DNA of 64,000 nt from Novosphingobium sp. PP1Y (lineage in GTDB: Bacteria; Pseudomonadota; Alphaproteobacteria; Sphingomonadales; Sphingomonadaceae), in the NCBI RefSeq assembly GCF_000253255.1, contig NC_015580.1, forward strand, positions 3,361,001-3,425,000, given 5' to 3'. Of this stretch, positions 48,308 to 57,250 are shown piece by piece. The notes under the pieces are model-generated. The model did not search any database. It was not told the DNA's origin and saw only the letters and a list, made by a program, of their open reading frames with translations. The position numbers were made by a program, and so were the translations under genes. How positions within the stretch are numbered: the stretch's first letter is position 1; every line of letters starts with the position of its first letter.

Positions 48308-50788
48308 TTATTCGCGCTGTGCAGTGCGAAGGCCCAGCTTAGGTTTTGCAACCCGCACCGGTGGCGCAGTCTCCAGAACAGGCGCCGTCTGCCGATGGAT
48401 GATCTCCACCGGTGAGAATGCCGCGCGCAGTTTCGCATCGTTGAAGAAGGGGCGTATCGCGTCGATGTCGCGTTCGCTTACTGGCGGCTTACGGTTGCCG
48501 AGCGCGACGTAAAGCGATTGGACGGTCAGGGAAACCGTTTGCTGAGGATTATCGACATCACTGTCGAAACCATCAGGCATGACTCCCATGGCATCATCGT
48601 GCATCCGTGTAACGTCGATCATCAGCGTTAGGACATCGGCGTCGTTGCGCTCCACCCGCCAAGACCTCAATAGACTCCATAGGAGATAATCCTCATTGTA
48701 GCGGACGATTTGACGCTCGGACTTTTTGGCGGCTGCTTCAGCAACAAGAGCTTTGATTCGCTCTACAGGGAGATGGGCGGAAGCTGCTAGGGCTACGCTT
48801 CCGTCCTGTCCGCCGCGCGCATGAAACAATATTCGTGACAGCGCGTAGAGAATAGCCGCCTGAACTTCGCGATCGGCGTCGCGCGCGGCAAGGAGCATGT
48901 CCGCGAGGACTGGGAACGTGTTCCGTCCCCGGTGAGCGAAATCCTTGGCGCCTGTCCGCATGAAGAATGCCAACCAGACCAGCCAGGGAGAATCGGGAAC
49001 CGCCGGCAACGTCCCATCAACTGCTTTTGCCAGTTGAATGAAAAGATCGAAGCCGGCGAGAGGTACGCGATATGCGCGAGCACTGGATAACGCATCGAAC
49101 CATTTCAGCGCGCGTTCCCGTCGTTCCAAATTCACATTCGCACCGGCCACAACGAACTCGATAACTTCAGGCGTCACTGCGGATGTCAGCGTCTGGAGCC
49201 AGTTGGCACCATAGCCGCCGCGCTGGAGAAGGTCGGTTTCGATCAGATACTCGGCTGCCAGAAACTCCTGAATCGAGCGGTGAAAATAGATTGTCTGCGC
49301 GCCTTTCTCGATAAGGCAGCCTTGAATCAGTTCTCGGCGCATTTCCTCCTTCTGGAGCGAATGGCTGATGTCGCGAGCAGCTTCGTCGCATAGGGATTGG
49401 GGGATATCGTTAAGGGTAGTCGTCGATGCTCCCCCTCGTTCCCACAGCCACCAGGCAAGGCTCGCATTGAACCGGCGCCTGACCTTGATTGGAAAATCCT
49501 TGTCACGCCCGCGTTTCTCCAGTTCGCGCAGCAGAAGATAATGCACGAAGCTGTCGAACAGCTCATAAACCGACATATCGGTACGGAGCTGGTCAGAGTG
49601 CGCGGCGATCTCGCACAGCATCTGTGCATGGACAGGCCGTTCGAGAAGCTGATCAAATCGGCCTGAGACCAGTTCAGCCACGCGCTGCTCGACCCATTTG
49701 GGATCGGTGGCGGGACCGTCCTGTTCCTCTGCCGCTCTGATCGGGAAGTAGCGCTCGACATAAGATCGTGCTTCATCAGGTGTGAAGCCACGAATCTCGA
49801 CATGCCGATAGGCCCGCCGCCCCGGCGTCGGAACCGATCGGCCCGCTGGAGTGGTCTCGACGCCATCTATGACGGCCTTGAATTCCACATCATCATGAAA
49901 GGCGGTGTCGCGGCCGAGCACGAGGATGCGGGCATCGCCCTGATCCAGCTTCATGAGTTCGGCGAGGACGGTCTGAAACTTCGATGGGGTCAGACCATGC
50001 TTCATCTCGTCGAAGCCATCGTAAATGACGAGAAAGCGGCCGTTGCGATTGAGGGCAGCGAAGGTGTCGAAATGATAGCCAGGGACGCGATGCTGGCTGG
50101 CTAATACCTTGCCCAGCAGGCCTTCCAGGGACTGCTCATCTGCAATCTCGCCGAGACGCACCAATATGGGGACGCGCGCCGTGGGGTCGTCGAGTGCTCG
50201 TGCGGCCATAGTGGCAGCCAGATGGTTGGCGAATGTCGATTTGCCTTTGCCATAAGGGCCAAGAACAAACAGCGGCGGTGCGTCCTGCTCGGCTTGCCAT
50301 GCCTCGACAAAGGCGGCCAGATCCTCACCAGTGGCGGTCTCCGGCGGGACATAATATTCGGCAAGCCGGCTGCGCTGGTGCGCTTCGACAAGTGCCTTTA
50401 GATAAGGGTCGAGCCGCATCAGACGCCGCTGTAGTTCGGCGAACGTCATGGCCTGAAGCCCGCGTTGGCTCTGTGCGGCCTTCCGGCCTTCCGGCGTGAT
50501 CGGGCCTTGCGAGACGAGCCATGCCTGATCGATCGTGTCATTCGAGATCAGCGGCCCATAATCATAGGCAAACTGGCTGCATTCCCCGAGCTTCAGACTG
50601 CTGGAATAGGCTTTCGTCTCGAAGGCGTAGCGCTGTTCGCCCGCCACTTCGTCGCGCAGCCAGACTGCGGATACGTCGGCATTCTTGTAACCGAGCTGGA
50701 CTTCGGTCTCCGTGTGAGAAAAACCCGCCGCGCGGAGGAGTTGGGCAACGGCATCGCGAAAGGCATTTCCCTTTTGCGTCGTACTCAT
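48308..50788 (-). CDS. Nuclease-NACHT NTPase (bacterial NLR-like)
   Basis: From the ATG at 50788 the protein is 826 residues. The N-terminal domain is restriction-endonuclease-like: GNAFRDAVAQLLRAAGFSH with Asp38 in GYKNADVSAVW and the ExK motif Glu57-Lys59 in YAFETKAYS. A NACHT-type NTPase follows: Walker A GPYGKGKST (177-185) and Walker B LVIYDGFDEM (253-262), then the winged-helix region RPVHAQMLCEIA and YFHRSIQEFLAAEYL. The C-terminal 300 residues are helical and may sense the target. Bacterial NACHT proteins recognise phage components and activate the N-terminal effector, here probably DNA cleavage. It is the second gene of a two-gene operon with a TPR protein. Confidence 0.85.
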   Translation of the reverse strand: MSTTQKGNAFRDAVAQLLRAAGFSHTETEVQLGYKNADVSAVWLRDEVAGEQRYAFETKAYSSSLKLGECSQFAYDYGPLISNDTIDQAWLVSQGPITPEGRKAAQSQRGLQAMTFAELQRRLMRLDPYLKALVEAHQRSRLAEYYVPPETATGEDLAAFVEAWQAEQDAPPLFVLGPYGKGKSTFANHLAATMAARALDDPTARVPILVRLGEIADEQSLEGLLGKVLASQHRVPGYHFDTFAALNRNGRFLVIYDGFDEMKHGLTPSKFQTVLAELMKLDQGDARILVLGRDTAFHDDVEFKAVIDGVETTPAGRSVPTPGRRAYRHVEIRGFTPDEARSYVERYFPIRAAEEQDGPATDPKWVEQRVAELVSGRFDQLLERPVHAQMLCEIAAHSDQLRTDMSVYELFDSFVHYLLLRELEKRGRDKDFPIKVRRRFNASLAWWLWERGGASTTTLNDIPQSLCDEAARDISHSLQKEEMRRELIQGCLIEKGAQTIYFHRSIQEFLAAEYLIETDLLQRGGYGANWLQTLTSAVTPEVIEFVVAGANVNLERRERALKWFDALSSARAYRVPLAGFDLFIQLAKAVDGTLPAVPDSPWLVWLAFFMRTGAKDFAHRGRNTFPVLADMLLAARDADREVQAAILYALSRILFHARGGQDGSVALAASAHLPVERIKALVAEAAAKKSERQIVRYNEDYLLWSLLRSWRVERNDADVLTLMIDVTRMHDDAMGVMPDGFDSDVDNPQQTVSLTVQSLYVALGNRKPPVSERDIDAIRPFFNDAKLRAAFSPVEIIHRQTAPVLETAPPVRVAKPKLGLRTAQRE

Positions 50789-50801
50789 CGGCGCGTCTCG
50801 C

Positions 50802-51797
50802 TCATAACCGCCACCAGGGATAAACGGGCAGACCATCGCGCGTGGATCGCATGCCAACAATTTCATCTGAAATCCGGTCGTCGATCTGCGTCAGTAATTC
50901 CTGCTCGCGGCCCAGAATATTCTGTCGCTGCTCCACACCGTGCTCCCACTGCAACTGCTCTCGGCAATCCAGGAGCGCTGCCCGTTCAGCCATCACTTTC
51001 GGATGGTGGTAGAGCCAGTGCAGAAATGGCAGTGCATCGCCTGTGCCATGCCAGAGTTTTCCATAATCACGCACATAATCGCTAGCGATATCTGGCATGG
51101 CGTAATTGGAGCTGTGCCATATTGACAGCGGCTCTGGATCGGGATGTCCGCAGAGAATGTCCGCGATATAGAAGTTCGCGGCAAATGCCCGGCGTAACTG
51201 GGTGGCGGCAGCGACATATTTGTTTTGCTTGAGACGCAGGAGGCCCAGATCATACGCACAGGGCGGATAGTGTTCGGCCCAGCTTTCCAGCAGGAAACCA
51301 GCCTTTTCCGGTTCGCGGTTCCGCAGATATTCCGATCCCAGCAGGTAACGGACGCCCTGATTATCATCGGGATTGAGCGAAAGCATGCGCTCCATCAGGG
51401 TAAGGCCCGCTTTGCGCTTCCTAAGGCGAAGCTGCGCCAACGCCGCACCGTGCAGCGCGCGAAGGAAAGGCCGGTTGTCCAGTTCGTACCAAGAGAGAGT
51501 GCCGGAATAATCTACGGGAATAGCGGCTTCACCCAGCGCGATCCCGCGTTCATAAGAGGACAAAGCGGCCTTGGGTTTCCCCGATGCAAGCAAGGCATGG
51601 CCCAAATGAGCGTAGCCGTCGATATATTCGGGGCAATCCGTCACGAGCGCATTGAGTTCGGCGATGTAGGCCGAATCAGAGAGCATCCCGGCGCTGTACC
51701 CATCAAGCACATCGTCCAGCCGCTCTTCGGCCTGGCGGAAAAGACCATCAACTAAGAAGCGGCCATCACCGTCTATGATCTGAAATCCAATCCCCAT
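50802..51797 (-). CDS. TPR-repeat protein, partner of the nuclease-NACHT gene
   Basis: This 331-residue soluble protein contains tetratricopeptide-like helices: SAYIAELNALVTDCPEYIDGYAHLGHALLASGKPKAALSSYERG, then HGAALAQLRLRKRKAGLTLMERMLSLNP and the shorter repeats RYLLGSEYLRNREPEKAGFLLESW and DLGLLRLKQNKYVAAATQLRRAF. The C-terminal part is specific to the protein (GDALPFLHWLYHHPKVMAERA). It ends 13 bases before the NACHT start. It may be a sensor, adaptor or regulator of that protein. TPR proteins are frequent partners in defence loci; the direct link is inferred from the operon. Confidence 0.8.
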   Translation of the reverse strand: MGIGFQIIDGDGRFLVDGLFRQAEERLDDVLDGYSAGMLSDSAYIAELNALVTDCPEYIDGYAHLGHALLASGKPKAALSSYERGIALGEAAIPVDYSGTLSWYELDNRPFLRALHGAALAQLRLRKRKAGLTLMERMLSLNPDDNQGVRYLLGSEYLRNREPEKAGFLLESWAEHYPPCAYDLGLLRLKQNKYVAAATQLRRAFAANFYIADILCGHPDPEPLSIWHSSNYAMPDIASDYVRDYGKLWHGTGDALPFLHWLYHHPKVMAERAALLDCREQLQWEHGVEQRQNILGREQELLTQIDDRISDEIVGMRSTRDGLPVYPWWRL

Positions 51798-52003
51798 CGG
51801 TACTCGGCCCCCTTGCGCAACAGTCCGCGATCCAACTGCCTGTCATGTTCATCGACGCGGTTTGTGATGATGTTGGCATTCCCCCGAGATTCACTGCAAA
51901 GCCGCCGCAACCATAGGCGCGCAGTAGAAGCTACTTCCGTGCGCCATCTGGCAATGGCCGTGTCGATCTTCTTAGGCGGTCAGTCAGTCCATCATTCAAT
52001 GAT

Positions 52004-53155
52004 CTAACCCTCGTCCGAGATCGGTTGTCGAAAGCGGATCGGCACGACCCTCTGATCGAGGTAGCCTTCGGAGAGGCCGGCGATCGCTTCGACATCTCGC
52101 AAATTGAGGCCGAGAGAGGCTTCGATCTGGGCACGTGTATGCACGCCGTGCTCTACCAGCATGCGCAGGCCTTCCGCGAGAACGCCCGGCTGGTTTACCG
52201 GGAAAGCATCATCCAGCGGCTCAACTTTCCGAATGCGCTGGGCATTCATTTGACGGAACAGGTACGAGAACTGGTTCTCGGATAATATTGCGAGATCCCG
52301 GCTACGGTAAGCCATAGCGGCAATGGCCACACCCCACCGTGCTTTGAGAGATTTGAAGAAGGCGAGGGAACTGCCGAGCACTTCTTGGCTGAAGGTCTCG
52401 CGTGGAAGCAAGAACGCGCTCGCGAACCGGTTCGCCTGCTTTTCGATCATATCAAGGTTCGTGCTATTCACCTCGACATCCGGATGAAGAACAAGGTGGC
52501 CTAGTTCATGAGCGAGGTTAAATAGATCACGAGGCCCGCTAGTTATCTCTTTGGATAAGAGGACAATCGCGCGACCACCGATCCAACAGCTAACAGCATC
52601 CATATCCTGACAGCGGACAGGTTCACGGACCAGAAGAATCCCATTCGCTTCCATGACCGCTCCGAGGCCACGGATTGGTCCCCGGCCCAGCCCCCAATGA
52701 TCGCGCAATTTCTCGGCGGCACGCTCGATGTCGTCTTCATCTCCGCTATCCGCGTCAAACTCGAACTCGGGGAAGTTAACCGCTGGCAAGTCAATGAAAC
52801 GCTCCAGCAGCATGCCGATGTCCCCGGCCCACTGCATGCGCCGGACGATACGGCGGCGGTGCTGTTGCTCCATGCGTTTCAGGCTTCGGAAAAATGGCGA
52901 ACGTGGTTCACCCGCTCGAACCGGCATGCTGGTGAAAAAGGAAATCGGCTGCCCGGTTTCCGCGATGATTTTACTCATCGTCTCGCCACCCGGTGATGCC
53001 TGGCCAGTTTCGAACTGGGCAACCGCCTGTCGGCTGACGCCTATGATCTCCGCAAGATTTTCCCCGGAAAGACCACGGGCTTCTCGGGCTTCCCTGATCC
53101 GCTCAGGAATCGGCTTGGCTCCCGCCGAGGCGGGAGCGTCTCGATCAATGCTCAT
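52004..53155 (-). CDS. XRE-family regulator fused to an ImmA/IrrE metallopeptidase
   Basis: The ATG at 53155 gives 383 residues. The N-terminal helix-turn-helix is ARGLSGENLAEIIGVSRQAVAQFETGQASPG (about 27-57). The C-terminal half is an ImmA/IrrE metallopeptidase with the zinc motif HELGH (216-220) in LFNLAHELGHLVLHPD and the further Glu in ANRFASAFLLPRETF. Such fusions cleave a repressor or partner in response to stress and are common in mobile elements and toxin-antitoxin-like modules. The start is 14 bases downstream of an unknown gene that probably forms a pair with it. Confidence 0.9.
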   Translation of the reverse strand: MSIDRDAPASAGAKPIPERIREAREARGLSGENLAEIIGVSRQAVAQFETGQASPGGETMSKIIAETGQPISFFTSMPVRAGEPRSPFFRSLKRMEQQHRRRIVRRMQWAGDIGMLLERFIDLPAVNFPEFEFDADSGDEDDIERAAEKLRDHWGLGRGPIRGLGAVMEANGILLVREPVRCQDMDAVSCWIGGRAIVLLSKEITSGPRDLFNLAHELGHLVLHPDVEVNSTNLDMIEKQANRFASAFLLPRETFSQEVLGSSLAFFKSLKARWGVAIAAMAYRSRDLAILSENQFSYLFRQMNAQRIRKVEPLDDAFPVNQPGVLAEGLRMLVEHGVHTRAQIEASLGLNLRDVEAIAGLSEGYLDQRVVPIRFRQPISDEG

Positions 53156-53169
53156 TTCGTCACCAATAA

Positions 53170-53841
53170 TCAGGCGCTGTGATCGGAATCCGACTCTGCA
53201 TCGTCCTTCCGTAGCGCTTCCTCGATATGATCGCGAAAGCGCAGAACAACCGCGGGAGTCGAAGTTTCCGACGCTACTGTTTCGATCGCCGATCCCAACC
53301 GGTTGATGATGTTCGTCCGCGCAAGCCAAGAGTTACGACCAGCTTCCGGCATACCCCAGCAAAGATGCGTCAGCTCGCGGCCAGTCGCCCCAAATGTGAG
53401 CCAGGCATACATTTGGGGAGTCGGATCAGGGCGAATTGGAACCACGATCGGATCTCGCATGAACAAGTCCAGTTGGTTGCTCAAACGCTGGTCCTGACGC
53501 GTCGGCGTTTCCTCCGGAAAAGCGATAGGGTTGTCGGTGCGGCAAATGTGAGCGCGGTAAGCTCCCGAGCGCAATTCAACCCAGTGACCGCCGCCAAGCG
53601 GCATTCTAGTCATTTCTGAGACAAAAGGGAGATTGCCAGCCTGACAGTTTTCATGGACGCTGAAGAGGACGGCGGCGCGGCGGATATGGCCACGGATATC
53701 GCCGCCGATCAGGGATGCGAGAAAGGACTCGTGATCCATTACGTCACTCGCCAGGACAATTGCCTGCGATACGATTCTGACGAGTGCGGCATCCGTGTTG
53801 GGCGGGAACGCCTCGTCCAGTTGGTCCTGAAAAATCGCCAT
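53170..53841 (-). CDS. Hypothetical protein paired with the XRE-ImmA/IrrE gene
   Basis: The ATG at 53841 has GAGG upstream; a longer frame opens at 53952. The product is 223 residues and acidic. It begins MAIFQDQLDEAFPPNTDAALVRIVSQAIVLAS, continues FLASLIGGDIRGHIRRAAVLFSVHENCQAG, and has a strand-rich middle SEMTRMPLGGGHWVELRSGAYRAHIC and DPIVVPIRPDPTPQMYAWLTF. No catalytic motif or membrane helix is visible. I do not recognise it. Since ImmA/IrrE proteins act on a protein partner, it is a candidate for the substrate or for a toxin controlled by it. Confidence 0.7.
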   Translation of the reverse strand: MAIFQDQLDEAFPPNTDAALVRIVSQAIVLASDVMDHESFLASLIGGDIRGHIRRAAVLFSVHENCQAGNLPFVSEMTRMPLGGGHWVELRSGAYRAHICRTDNPIAFPEETPTRQDQRLSNQLDLFMRDPIVVPIRPDPTPQMYAWLTFGATGRELTHLCWGMPEAGRNSWLARTNIINRLGSAIETVASETSTPAVVLRFRDHIEEALRKDDAESDSDHSA

Positions 53842-54437
53842 GCCTTGCGCCTCGAAAAATTCTGCAAGTGAATTCCCGATTTTTTGACCCCACGTCAAGT
53901 CAATTTTCAAATATTTGATGCGTGGACAGAGGCCGCGCTCTGATGTCCACATCGGGCGGCGCCTTCGGGTCCATACCTTGAAAATGGCTAAACAGGGTCT
54001 GCTCCACTCGCAGCCGCTCGAACGTATCGCCCAGCTTTCAATCCTTTGGTCGCGCTAGCTTCATCGATTGCTCCCCGTCAGCCTACCTGAAATGTGACGG
54101 AACTATTTGGGTGCCAGTCCGCTTCGAAGCGTGGTGTGGCCGGGTTCCGTAGAGAAGCTACCGTCGATGGCTAGGCCAGCGAACGCCGGGCTCTGGTCGC
54201 GAGCCGCCAGAACCTGACGGCTCGCACGCAAAGCTCGAAAAATCGCAGTCGAGTATTCGGCTCGGGTCGGCCCAGGATGCCGACACCGACGCATTCGAAT
54301 ATCCGCTTTCCCAATATTCTCCGACTATCGGCTGCCGTTCCGAACGGTTCGCAGCCCGGGACAATACCGCTATCGGAATGCTCAACGATTGAGTAGAATT
54401 TAGGCGCCCAGCGGTTAGACATCCGGCATGGGATGCC
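53842..54437. other. Intergenic region with no supported gene
   Basis: Between the unknown gene and the decayed ParB I see no recognisable coding sequence; frames are short and lack ribosome-binding sites. The first 150 bases are AT-rich and could hold the promoter of the XRE operon. Confidence 0.5.
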
Positions 54438-55526
54438 TCAGAAGTTCAATTGGCATTTCGGGATGGTTAGACACTGCATCCTCCTAAAATATAACGATTC
54501 AGGGAGTCCGGCTCGGGCCTCCATTGCCGCATCTTCGGTAATATCGAGCGGGCGCAGGAAGACCGTAACCAGCCCGTAGCCATCGCCGTTGACGCCGGTG
54601 ACGATCGCCTCCTCGAGCGAGAATCCGAGCGCGTCGAGCACGACACGGCGCTTGGCGTCGAACTGGGCCTCGGCGGCGCAGGCTTCGACGCTTTCCCTGG
54701 TCGCCTCGTTGCGTGCAGTCTGCGGCTCGGGCCTGGCGGTCCACAGATGCGAGCCGACGACTGCGTGCGCAACCATGAGGCGCAGCGCGACGCTCGGATG
54801 CCCGGTGAGTGCGGCGCGCACGGCGGCATGGCGGTGCAGGTCGATATAGGTTTGGCAAGTGCCGGTGACCTCGGGCCGGGGCGGCTTGTGGCCGGTATGG
54901 AGGGCCTGCCCTTCTCCAAACGGCGCGCTTCCTTGGGGGGCACATAGCCCTCGTGAAAGTTCACCTCGCCATTGCCGCGCACGTCGATGTGAACGCGCCC
55001 GCCCTTGCGCTTCGGGGCCTTTGCGTGTTCCCACGACGCGAAGTATTCGGACGGCGGCACGATCACCGCGTCGGGCCAGCCCGCCTCGAGATAGCCCTCG
55101 CGGTGTTCCTCGATGGCGGCAATCTGCGCGCTCCAGAAGGCATCGGCGTCGACAAAATCGCGGTTCTCGCCGAACAGGTCGGAGACGATCCCGCCCATCC
55201 CTTCGGTGCCGAACAAGGCATGTTTGACCGGGATCGACTTATCGCCAACAGCCATGCCTGCAATTGGTGCCCGCTCGGCACCCAGGCATCGGCATCGTCG
55301 TAAAGTGCCAGCCAGGCGCGCTGCTGCCTTTTGCTCGCCATGGTCAGATGGCGGACGGTGACGGCATCGATTTCGCCGTCGCGGTAGAGCGCGCGGATGC
55401 GCGGAATCAGGTTGCCCGGCGCGAGAATGCGCGTCACGCCCAATTCGGAAAGGCCGAAAGTCGTGGAGATTTCGGCAATGTCCCTGCCCTCCTTGACCAG
55501 ACGGGCGAATAGATCCCCGTCGCGGC
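54438..55526 (-). pseudogene. Decayed ParB-family gene (frameshifted, 5'-truncated)
   Basis: Three frames in succession carry parts of one ParB-like protein. 55526-55260 has the helix-turn-helix region DLFARLVKEGRDIAEIS, FGLSELGVTRILAPGNLIP and VTVRHLTMASKRQQRAWLAL. 55255-54890 continues ALFGTEGMGGIVSDLFGENRDF and AWPDAVI-like GWPDAVIVPPSEYFASWEHA. 54890-54480 has TYIDLHRHAAVRAALTGH, AVVGSHLW and FSLEEAIVTGVNGDGYG. Two frameshifts are therefore needed, and the N-terminal nuclease-like domain is missing at the junction with luxI. It differs from the intact ParB at 35319-37391 and so comes from another replicon or element. Confidence 0.75.
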
Positions 55527-56075
55527 TAAGCGATCGGCTGTGTCTGGTTCGACTTCGGTACGAAAGGCCCCCAGTCGCGCTCCATCGATCTAGCGCGGCG
55601 CTCCAAGCGCTTCGCACCGCCATCCCATGACCAGGACCTGCTAAAGAAAGCTCGCGGAGACGACGCCGGTCAGTGTCGCAATCCCAGTATCCAGGGCATG
55701 GTGGACCATCGCTGAAATCAGGCCATTGCGCACGCGCAGGCGCTCGACTGCGCCCAGGCGAGCGGGCAGGCACAGGCGCGTGATCTCCGCGATATTGGGG
55801 TCGCGCGGAACATCTTCACCGCACAGCGACGGAAAGAGATCTCCGAGGATATGCGCTGTATTCGTCGGCAACAACCTCAGGGATCCCTGATGGTCCTCGT
55901 GATCGCCTGCGATGAGATAAGTTGCTCGCTTGCTGTCGAACTGGTCGATTTAATATCGCCCCCCGACTGTTGGCACATCCCAGTCGAGCAGGTCGACAAA
56001 GAGCTGCTTGCGGTCTGCGAACATGGCGGCGATCAGCGGATCGGAAAGCGTAATGCCCTTGTGGATAACGATCAT
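55503..56075 (-). pseudogene. luxI: LuxI-type acyl-homoserine-lactone synthase with three in-frame stop codons
   Basis: From the ATG at 56075 one reading frame runs through the whole gene: FADRKQLFVDLLDWDVP, then stop, DQFDSKRATYLIAGDH, GSLRLLPTNTAHILGDLFPSLC, VPRDPNIAEITRLCLPAR, GLISAMVHHALD, SASFL, stop, QVLVMGWRCEALGAPR, stop, LGAFRTEVEPDTADRLAATGIY. The stops are TAA at 55952-55950, TAG at 55643-55641 and TAG at 55592-55590. There is no frameshift. The end is fused to the ParB remnant. It lies 57 bases after a luxR remnant. An intact enzyme would make an acyl-homoserine lactone from SAM and an acyl carrier. Confidence 0.8.
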
Positions 56076-56132
56076 TGCAAACTCCCGTTTCGGACAGGCA
56101 CGAGGGGAGCAGCAGCGCCGCGGACGCGCTAT

Positions 56133-56456
56133 TCAGTAAAATGATGGCATTGCATCGTCGTATCTGACAAACCCGAATTGGAGAGCCGCGGCCGTAAGTT
56201 TGGACCTGGCGACGACATCGAAGTATTTGCGCAACATGGCCATATCGGTGCGAACGGTGGATTTGCGGATATCTAGTATAGTCGCAATCTCGCGGTCAGT
56301 CTTGGCGAGCGCACAGTAGCGCAGGCACTCGAGCTTGCGACGACTGAGTTGCGGTACTTCCTTAGCCCGGGCTGGAAATCCGTGCTGCCGTCGCGCCGCA
56401 GCGAACGCGAATGAACCGATCAAAGGGGCAGCTCGGCGACGCCAAATAGGAGGCAA
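56133..56456 (-). pseudogene. luxR: LuxR-family regulator remnant, C-terminal DNA-binding domain
   Basis: The 107-residue frame ends with a LuxR-type helix-turn-helix: LSRRKLECLRYCALAKTDREIATILDIRKSTVRTDMAMLRKYFDV. The ending ARSKLTAAALQFGFVRYDD is also typical of quorum-sensing LuxR proteins. The autoinducer-binding domain (about 160 residues) is missing; upstream DNA soon becomes an IS630 remnant in the opposite direction. With the adjacent luxI it is the remains of a luxR-luxI quorum-sensing pair. A truncated LuxR could still bind DNA, so some function cannot be excluded. Confidence 0.7.
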
Positions 56457-56560
56457 TTCAGACTTGTCCGTACTATAGCGTCCCTCTGAAAAGCCGAATC
56501 GCGCCTCTTCCCTGGACCGCTTAGCTCTGATTCATTTGGTACTCTCGAGGAGGATTATTC

Positions 56561-56883
56561 ATGGCAGCGCCATTACCCACTGCGCTTCGAAAGCCGTTCC
56601 TGTAGTATTTGGATGAAGGGTTGAGCGAACGGGCTGCGGCGGCGCGGCTGAAGGTATCGCCGGCGACCGGGTCACGTTGGTTGCATTCGGCGCGCACCAA
56701 CGGGCATGTGGAACCCGCACGCCAGGGGCGGCCCAAAGGCAGTGGCAAGTTGGAGCCCTACTGCGGGTTCTTCAAAGAGCTGGTTGCACAGGATCCCGAT
56801 ATCGCGCTGAATGAACTGCGGGACGCGCTGGATGAGGCTGAAGGAGTGCGCGTGCACCACTCCTCCATCGCCCTGCGCCCACC
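56561..56883 (+). pseudogene. IS630-family transposase, N-terminal fragment
   Basis: The ATG at 56561 (AGGAGG upstream) begins MAAPLPTALRKPFL, meets an in-frame TAG at 56603, then continues DEGLSERAAAARLKVSPATGSRW, ARQGRPKGSGKLEP and ALNELRDALDEAEGVRVHHSSI, the helix-turn-helix region of IS630-type transposases. The DDE catalytic part is absent; the sequence turns into unrelated AT-rich DNA near 56883. It is therefore dead. Confidence 0.75.
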
Positions 56884-57250
56884 CGCGCACAGGTCTCATC
56901 AGACCAAAAATAGAAGAAGATACTGCAAAGAATGGCGCTTTGAGATGCCTTGGTACTTCACTGTGACTTACTTGGTCCATTCGTTGCGTGGGATATACCC
57001 AACAAGCATTTTAATTTTTTGGCAGATTTTCTGGTACTATCGCAATTTCGACTCAGTGGAGCCAACCGGAGTGGCCTATCGCAATTTCAGAGAGAATCAT
57101 CCAACACCGATAACTTGCTACGCGGCATCAAATCCCAAACGAGAACTGCAGTCCGTTAATTCACCCTGCGATCTTCGCCACATGTTTCGACGAAGGACAT
57201 TGCATTTGACGTAAGGCCAGCGATAGCGGAGCCTTCCCGCCTAATTCGCT
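56884..57250. other. AT-rich intergenic region with no supported gene
   Basis: This stretch is clearly richer in A/T than its neighbours and joins the IS630 remnant to the catabolic cluster. The transposase frame runs on to 57214 but the translation loses family character. A duplicated segment TATCGCAATTTC occurs twice, near 57038 and 57075. It may mark the right edge of the accessory region. Confidence 0.45.
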
